9,157 nucleotides of DNA from JAVKSL01 sp039583695 (GTDB lineage: Bacteria > Actinomycetota > Acidimicrobiia > Acidimicrobiales > JAJPHD01): assembly GCA_039583695.1 (NCBI GenBank), contig JAVKSL010000099.1:1-9157 (forward strand), read 5' to 3'. A program made the translations under genes and the position numbers. The notes under the pieces were generated by a model. It was not told the origin of the DNA. It ran no database searches and was given only the letters and a program-made list of their open reading frames with translations. Within the stretch, counting starts at the first letter, position 1, and every line of letters starts with the position of its first letter. Of the stretch, positions 5,725 through 9,157 are shown piece by piece.

Positions 5725-6563
5725 TGCTCGTCACCGGGGCCCGTGGGCAGCTGGGACGAGAGCTGGTGGCCACCCTCGCAGGGAGCTGGGAGGTTACTGG
5801 CCTTGACCGGGCCAGGCTGGACGTGGGCGACCGGGACGCCGTCCTGGTGGCCCTGGGCGCCCTCCAGCCGGACGTAGTGATTCATGCCGCGGCCTGGACT
5901 GCGGTGGACGCATGCGAGGGCGATCCGCGCCGGGCGTGGCGGGTGAACTGCCTGGGATCCCGTCACGTCGCCGAGGCAGCGGCGCTGGTTGGGGCGCATG
6001 TGTGCTATCTGTCCAGCGATTACGTATTTGACGGGGCCGCCGAGCGGCCTTACACCGAATGGGATCGGACCAACCCCCTCTCGGTGTACGGGCATTCCAA
6101 GCTGGGGGGTGAGGCTGAGTGCCGGGAGGGCTCGACCATCGTTCGGACGTCATGGCTGTGTGGGGCCCAAGCCCCGAACATCGTGGCCACCGTGCTGCGC
6201 ATGGCCCGTGAGCATGCACCGTTGCGATTTGTCGACGACCAGCGCGGGTGCCCGACGTTCACCGCGGACCTGGCTCGGACGATTCGCCAGCTAGTGCTCG
6301 ACCGCCGGCCAGGGATCTTCCATGTCACCAATCAGGGAGACACAACCTGGTACGGATTTGCCCGGGCGATCCTGGAGGAGACCGGCCAGGACCCGGACCG
6401 AGTGGAGCCGATCACCGCAGCCGAGGTTCGCCCGGTGCGGGCTGCACGCCGTCCCGCGTACTCGGTGCTCGCCGACACCGCGCTGCGCCTGTCGGGACTG
6501 CCGGTCCTTCCTGCATGGCGCGACTCTCTGAGGTCGCTGGTCCGCTCGCTGGCGGAGCGCTGA
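5718..6563 (+). CDS. rmlD: dTDP-4-dehydrorhamnose reductase family protein
   Basis: An NAD(P)H-dependent SDR predicted to reduce dTDP-4-keto-rhamnose to dTDP-L-rhamnose in the cytoplasm. The 281-residue length is normal for RmlD. Features: the MRVLVTGARGQLGREL nucleotide-binding start (GxxGxxG at 7-13), PDVVIHAAAWTAVDACE (51-67), LSSDYVFDG (98-106), PLSVYGHSKLGGE (120-132; Y124 and K128), RTSWLCG (143-149), FVDDQRGCPT (171-180) and GIFHVTNQGDTTWYGFA (199-215). The start is the GTG in the last repeat copy: of the earlier GTGs only 5679 is in frame, and that frame hits a TGA at 5691. The preceding GGGCGGGG may act as a ribosome binding site. No rmlC is present in the window, so the true substrate rests on an epimerase encoded elsewhere. 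The 3' end directly abuts a ugd remnant. Confidence 0.93.
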   Translation: MRVLVTGARGQLGRELVATLAGSWEVTGLDRARLDVGDRDAVLVALGALQPDVVIHAAAWTAVDACEGDPRRAWRVNCLGSRHVAEAAALVGAHVCYLSSDYVFDGAAERPYTEWDRTNPLSVYGHSKLGGEAECREGSTIVRTSWLCGAQAPNIVATVLRMAREHAPLRFVDDQRGCPTFTADLARTIRQLVLDRRPGIFHVTNQGDTTWYGFARAILEETGQDPDRVEPITAAEVRPVRAARRPAYSVLADTALRLSGLPVLPAWRDSLRSLVRSLAER

Positions 6564-6727
6564 GTGGGCTTGGGGGTGCTCACGGAGTGGGAGGAGCTGC
6601 GCGAGGTAGACTTGTGCAAGGCTGGGGCAATGATGGAGCAATGGTCAGTGGTGGACGCCCGCAACTGTTCGATCCCGCAGCGGTGAGGGCCGCGGGGTTT
6701 CGCTACGACGGCATAGGCCGGCTTTGA
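6564..6727 (+). pseudogene. Remnant of UDP-glucose 6-dehydrogenase C-terminal domain, frameshifted
   Basis: Two frames together spell the last ~55 residues of a nucleotide-sugar dehydrogenase (UDPGDH_C domain). Frame one, from 6564, reads GVLTEWEELREVD … VVDARN up to 6665. Frame two, from 6665, reads LFDPAAVRAAGFRYDGIGRL and ends at TGA 6725-6727. In intact family members as I recall them the end is like VLTEW…VVDGRNLFDP…GF.Y.GIGR. Joining the parts needs one restored base (AACCTG in place of AACTG), so a single-base deletion near 6665 broke it; frame one then stops at 6684-6686. The NAD-binding and catalytic-Cys domains are absent, because rmlD ends at 6563. It cannot be an active dehydrogenase. 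Its final TGA still overlaps the TTG start of the next gene. A sequencing error could explain the frameshift but not the missing first ~390 residues. Confidence 0.8.
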
Positions 6728-7623
6728 GCACGCCCCAGAATGGGCAGCCCAGGGTCGGCGCGGTCATTGTCAACTACAACGCAGGCCCACACCTGCTTGC
6801 GTGCGCTGCAAGCCTGCGCGCCGAGGGGATTGTCGAGGTGGTCGTCGTCGACAATGGGTCGGCCGACGGATCGACCCAGGCATTGGTGTCCGCCGACCCC
6901 GGTGTGCGCGTCGTGTCCCCCGGCCGCAACCTTGGCTATGGAGCCGGGGTCAATGCGGGGCTCGGGGTGCTCTCCGAGGTGGAGCTGGTCTTGGTGGGCA
7001 ACCCCGACATCGTCCTGCGCCCTGGCGCGGTCAGCGCCCTCGTGGCGGCGCTGGATGCCGATCTTGGCGCGGGTCTGGTCGGTCCCCGGATCGAGGAGCC
7101 GGGCGGGACTTTGTACCCGTCGGCTCGAACCTTTCCGAGCTTGGCCGACTCCGTGGGGCACGGCTTCGTGGGGCTGGTCGCGCCGGACAATCGCTGGAGT
7201 CGGCGTTACAAGATGGCCGACTGGGACCATGCCAGCGGGAGGGAGGTTGACTGGATATCGGGGGCGTGCTTCTTGGCCCGGCGCGAGGTGCTGGACGCCA
7301 TCGGCGGGTTTGATCCCGCTTACTTCATGTTCTCCGAGGATGTGGACCTGTGCTGGCGGGCCGCCCGAGCCGGCTGGCGGGTCGCCTACCAACCGTCCGC
7401 CACGGTGATCCACGTAAAGGGCGTATCCGTGGAGCACCACCCGTACCGGATGATCCTCGCTCATCACCGCTCCCTCTTGCGTTTCGCTGCCCGCACCACC
7501 GAAGGACCCGGTCGCGCCCTGCTACCCGTGGTGGCCGCTGGCCTCGGGGTGCGTACCGTGCTGGCCTGCCTGGACCGATCGGGCCTGGCCCGCACGCCGC
7601 TGGCCCGCTGCACCGGACACTGA
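6724..7623 (+). CDS. wbbL: GT2 family rhamnosyltransferase, WbbL-like
   Basis: A GT-A fold inverting glycosyltransferase at the cytoplasmic membrane face. By resemblance to mycobacterial WbbL, it would move rhamnose from dTDP-rhamnose to GlcNAc-PP-polyprenol, starting a linker to cell-wall polysaccharide. In 299 residues I see VGAVIVNYNAG (11-21), VVVDNGSADGS (40-50), RNLGYGAGVNAGL (68-80), the GNPD metal/donor site (92-95), YPSARTFPSL (131-140), DWISGACFLARREVL (176-190), GGFDPAYFMFSEDVDLCWR (194-212, catalytic ED region) and HHRSLLRFAAR (247-257). YPSAR, the FM(F/Y).EDVDL block and the total length fit WbbL (about 300 residues). A mildly hydrophobic stretch at 266-283 may aid membrane contact. 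Start TTG 6724 overlaps the ugd remnant stop (TTGA) and gives the expected N-terminus. The acceptor and sugar are inferred from family and neighbours. Confidence 0.85.
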   Translation: MSTPQNGQPRVGAVIVNYNAGPHLLACAASLRAEGIVEVVVVDNGSADGSTQALVSADPGVRVVSPGRNLGYGAGVNAGLGVLSEVELVLVGNPDIVLRPGAVSALVAALDADLGAGLVGPRIEEPGGTLYPSARTFPSLADSVGHGFVGLVAPDNRWSRRYKMADWDHASGREVDWISGACFLARREVLDAIGGFDPAYFMFSEDVDLCWRAARAGWRVAYQPSATVIHVKGVSVEHHPYRMILAHHRSLLRFAARTTEGPGRALLPVVAAGLGVRTVLACLDRSGLARTPLARCTGH

Positions 7624-7647
7624 CACCGGGCTGGGAGGGATTGGCAC

Positions 7648-7653
7648 TAACGT
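7648..7653 (+). promoter_or_regulatory. Possible internal -10 element
   Basis: TAACGT matches TANNNT and lies 10 nt before the ATG at 7664. No convincing -35 sits upstream, and the nearest purine-rich stretch (GGGAGGGA, 7633-7640) is too far from the ATG to be a normal ribosome binding site. It may allow separate expression of the downstream pair. Weak. Confidence 0.2.
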
Positions 7654-7663
7654 TTGGGCCGTC

Positions 7664-8447
7664 ATGGCGCGCGGACCCTTGGGACGGACAGTGGCACGTG
7701 CGGCCAGGACTGGCGGCACCCGCAGCTCGCGGGGTCCCCGCCAGATCCCATTCGGCTTCTATACCACTCTGGTGGTGGTCGTGCTGTTGGGCACCGCGGG
7801 TGTCGCGTTCAGCCGGTACGAGATCCTTCACCCGGCGAAGGCTCCTAGCAACGCACCGACGATCGGAGATCACTGGCTCGTGGCTTTCGGCTTCGACATC
7901 TGTGGCAAGGTCGAGCCCAACCCGCCACAGAACCCCGGCAAGGTCACTCCGGGCATCTACACAACCGGAAACGGGCTAATCCAGGTGGTTCCCAAGACCA
8001 AGGCCGACACTGGAAAGCACGCCACGCTGGGCAGGTTCGTGAGCCAGTACCCCGGAATGGTGTTGAGCGCTACGAGCGTCGGCTACCCGGGCCACAAGGT
8101 CCTGCACAACGGCGCCCTGTGCGGGAAGGCACCTGGGAAGGTCGAGGTGAAGGTGTTCTCCAGCCTTGCTGATACAACCGGAACCCTGGTCACGGGCAAT
8201 CCGGACAACTTGAAGCTGGCCAACGGAGAGCTGATCACGATTGCTTTTGTGGCGCCGGGGACGAGCATCGGCCGTCCGTCGTCAGCATCCACCCTGGCTT
8301 TGGCTGCTGCGGCCGCAGCAGCCACCACGACTACNNNNNNNNNNTACCACGCCGCCAGCCACGACTGCCAGGCCTGGCACAACCGTCAAGACCACAGCGA
8401 CTACTGGCACAACCGTCAAGACCACCGCGACCACCACTCATTCGTGA
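7664..8447 (+). CDS. Unrecognised membrane-anchored exported protein with Thr-rich C-terminal tail (interrupted by Ns)
   Basis: I do not recognise a named family. The order is: a basic cytoplasmic N-terminus (1-28, many Arg), one hydrophobic segment FGFYTTLVVVVLLGTAGVAF (30-49) fitting a signal anchor, an extracytoplasmic domain (about 65-200) with two cysteines (C80, C153) that could pair, then Ala-rich (211-220) and Thr-rich stretches. The domain starts NAPTIGDHWLVAFGFDICGK and ends ELITIAFVAPGT. From memory it recalls small hypothetical actinobacterial proteins with a DHW…FG…C motif, but I cannot assign a function. Ten Ns (8335-8344) cut the tail: before them the frame is that of ATG 7664, after them the Thr-rich frame ends at TGA 8445-8447, so the real gap must be a multiple of three (9 or 12, for example). 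With 9 the protein is 260 residues. The stop overlaps the next GTG (GTGA). The context suggests a cell-envelope role. Confidence 0.75.
8335..8344. other. Assembly gap (10 Ns)
   Basis: Ten ambiguous bases inside a repetitive Ala/Thr-codon region. The reading frame differs by one between the two sides, so the run is not the true length; a gap divisible by three restores one continuous protein. Confidence 0.95.
8375..8434 (+). repeat. 30-bp tandem repeat encoding a Thr-rich tail
   Basis: Two 30-bp units, about 8375-8404 and 8405-8434, share TGGCACAACCGTCAAGACCA and differ at a few third positions. They encode GTTVKTTATT twice near the C-terminus of the exported protein. The array lies just after the Ns, so further or collapsed copies probably caused the gap. 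Confidence 0.85.
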
Positions 8448-9157
8448 GAGCAGTCGTCCTCGTGGGCGGCGAGGGAACCCGGCTCCGGCCATTGACGCTC
8501 GACACTCCCAAGCAAATGTTGGCGGTGGTGGAGGTCTCGATGATCGAGCGAGTCCTCACGCACCTGGCCGCACACGGCGTCAACGAGGCTGTCCTGTCCC
8601 TCGGCTATCGCCCTGAGTGCTTCGTGGCGGCCTTTCCCGAAGGCGTGGCCTGCGGTGTCAAGCTGTCGTACGCGGTAGACCCGGCGCCGCTGGACACCGC
8701 TGGCGCGATCCGGTTCGCGGCGCTAGCCTTGGGGGTCTCGGAGACATTTCTGGTGGTCAACGGCGACGTCCTCACTGATGCTGACTATTCCGCGCTGCTG
8801 GCCCGGCACGACGAGCTGGGTGCTGACGCAACCATCGCCTTGACGCCGGTGGAGGACCCATCGGCTTACGGGGTGGTCTCGACTGACCCGGCCGCAAGGG
8901 TTACTGCCTTCATCGAGAAGCCGCGGCGCCAGGAGGCCCCCACCAATCTGATAAACGCCGGCGCCTACGTGATCGAGCCACGCGTGCTTGATCGGATCCC
9001 GCCGGGTCGTGCCGTCTCGGTGGAGCGCGAGACCTTTCCGGAGCTTGTCGCCGACGGACGGCTATTTGCCTGGGCTTCGAATGCCTACTGGATCGATGCT
9101 GGTACCCCCGCGGCATACTTGCGGGCTTGCATGGACCTGTTATCTGGGGTCCGCCCG
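8444..9157 (+). CDS. manB: Sugar-phosphate nucleotidyltransferase, ManB-like (GDP-mannose pyrophosphorylase family), 3' end outside window
   Basis: Makes an NDP-sugar from a sugar-1-phosphate and an NTP. The 238 residues in the window show VRAVVLVGGEGTRLRPLT (1-18), TPKQML (21-26), LDTAGAIRFA (83-92), LVVNGDVLTD (103-112, metal-binding Asp), DPSAYGVV (138-145), FIEKP (156-160), NAGAYVIEP (171-179), SVERETFPEL (192-201) and YWIDAGTPAAYL (215-226). The SVERE.FP and YW.D.GTP blocks, together with the place after rmlD and wbbL, match mycobacterial ManB (Rv3264c; mannose-1-phosphate guanylyltransferase, about 360 residues). The symbol follows mycobacterial use. KQML is a slight departure from the usual KPM, and the nucleotide and sugar cannot be proven from sequence. 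Start GTG 8444 overlaps the preceding TGA (GTGA), so translation is probably coupled. It is clearly distinct from the rmlA product upstream. Confidence 0.85.
   Translation, partial: MRAVVLVGGEGTRLRPLTLDTPKQMLAVVEVSMIERVLTHLAAHGVNEAVLSLGYRPECFVAAFPEGVACGVKLSYAVDPAPLDTAGAIRFAALALGVSETFLVVNGDVLTDADYSALLARHDELGADATIALTPVEDPSAYGVVSTDPAARVTAFIEKPRRQEAPTNLINAGAYVIEPRVLDRIPPGRAVSVERETFPELVADGRLFAWASNAYWIDAGTPAAYLRACMDLLSGVRP

Noticed and set aside
4451..5773. Long minus-strand open frame (440 codons) across rmlB
   Set aside because: Shadow of rmlB; composition is typical reverse-frame Pro/Arg/His-rich sequence with no motif.
6734..6745. CCCAGAATGGGC hairpin near the glycosyltransferase start, shared with 2329-2340
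   Set aside because: It is a short GC palindrome occurring once inside coding sequence and once between genes, with no T-run and no common context; chance is likely.
8345..9157. In-frame fusion of the exported protein to ManB through the N run
   Set aside because: The tail read in that frame is an unlikely His/Arg/Gln-rich string, while the shifted frame gives clean Thr-rich repeats and a stop overlapping the GTG of manB; the fusion comes from the wrong gap length.
1..9157. CRISPR array, tRNA/rRNA, transposase or integrase
   Set aside because: The repeats present are short tandem coding or junction repeats without spacers, and no RNA-gene folds or mobile-element proteins could be recognised on either strand.

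Overview
The window is 9.16 kb of very GC-rich bacterial DNA. Coding strands favour GTG and TTG starts, genes often overlap at stop/start codons, and the gene order rmlD - wbbL-like glycosyltransferase - (insert) - ManB-like nucleotidyltransferase matches the rmlD-wbbL-manB block I know from mycobacteria. This points to an actinobacterium, perhaps an uncultivated member of a lineage such as Acidimicrobiia; that rank is inference. A run of 10 Ns at 8335-8344 shows a draft assembly.

Left part (1-2224): a biotin carboxylase subunit of an acyl-CoA carboxylase (minus strand, running off the left edge through a Gly/Ala-rich repeat linker) is divergent from birA, the biotin ligase that would charge its carrier domain. 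The start codons are so close that the two promoters must overlap, and a perfect small palindrome, AACCTATGGTT, can supply a -10 element in both directions.

Middle (2225-3494): a fold-type IV PLP enzyme (aminodeoxychorismate lyase or aminotransferase) lies on the minus strand, convergent with birA and divergent from the sugar cluster. It carries an in-frame tandem repeat insertion (RRPDA units). Its predicted mRNA is leaderless.

Right part (3346-9157, plus strand): an operon-like run of nucleotide-sugar and cell-envelope genes: a possible 50-residue leader ORF, rmlA (long form), rmlB, rmlD, a broken remnant of a UDP-glucose dehydrogenase C-terminus, a WbbL-like rhamnosyltransferase, an unrecognised membrane-anchored exported protein with a Thr-rich tail (interrupted by the Ns), and a partial ManB-like sugar-phosphate nucleotidyltransferase. 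RmlA, RmlB and RmlD would make a dTDP-6-deoxysugar, most likely dTDP-L-rhamnose, although no rmlC epimerase is in the window. WbbL would add rhamnose to a lipid-linked precursor, and the last gene would supply another activated sugar such as GDP-mannose.

The most informative oddities are the ugd remnant, which still carries the TTGA stop/start junction to the next gene; the 14-bp repeats that spread the rmlB/rmlD junction; the Cys in place of the catalytic Asp in RmlB; and several genes that appear to be transcribed without leaders. I see no tRNA, rRNA, CRISPR array or transposase.
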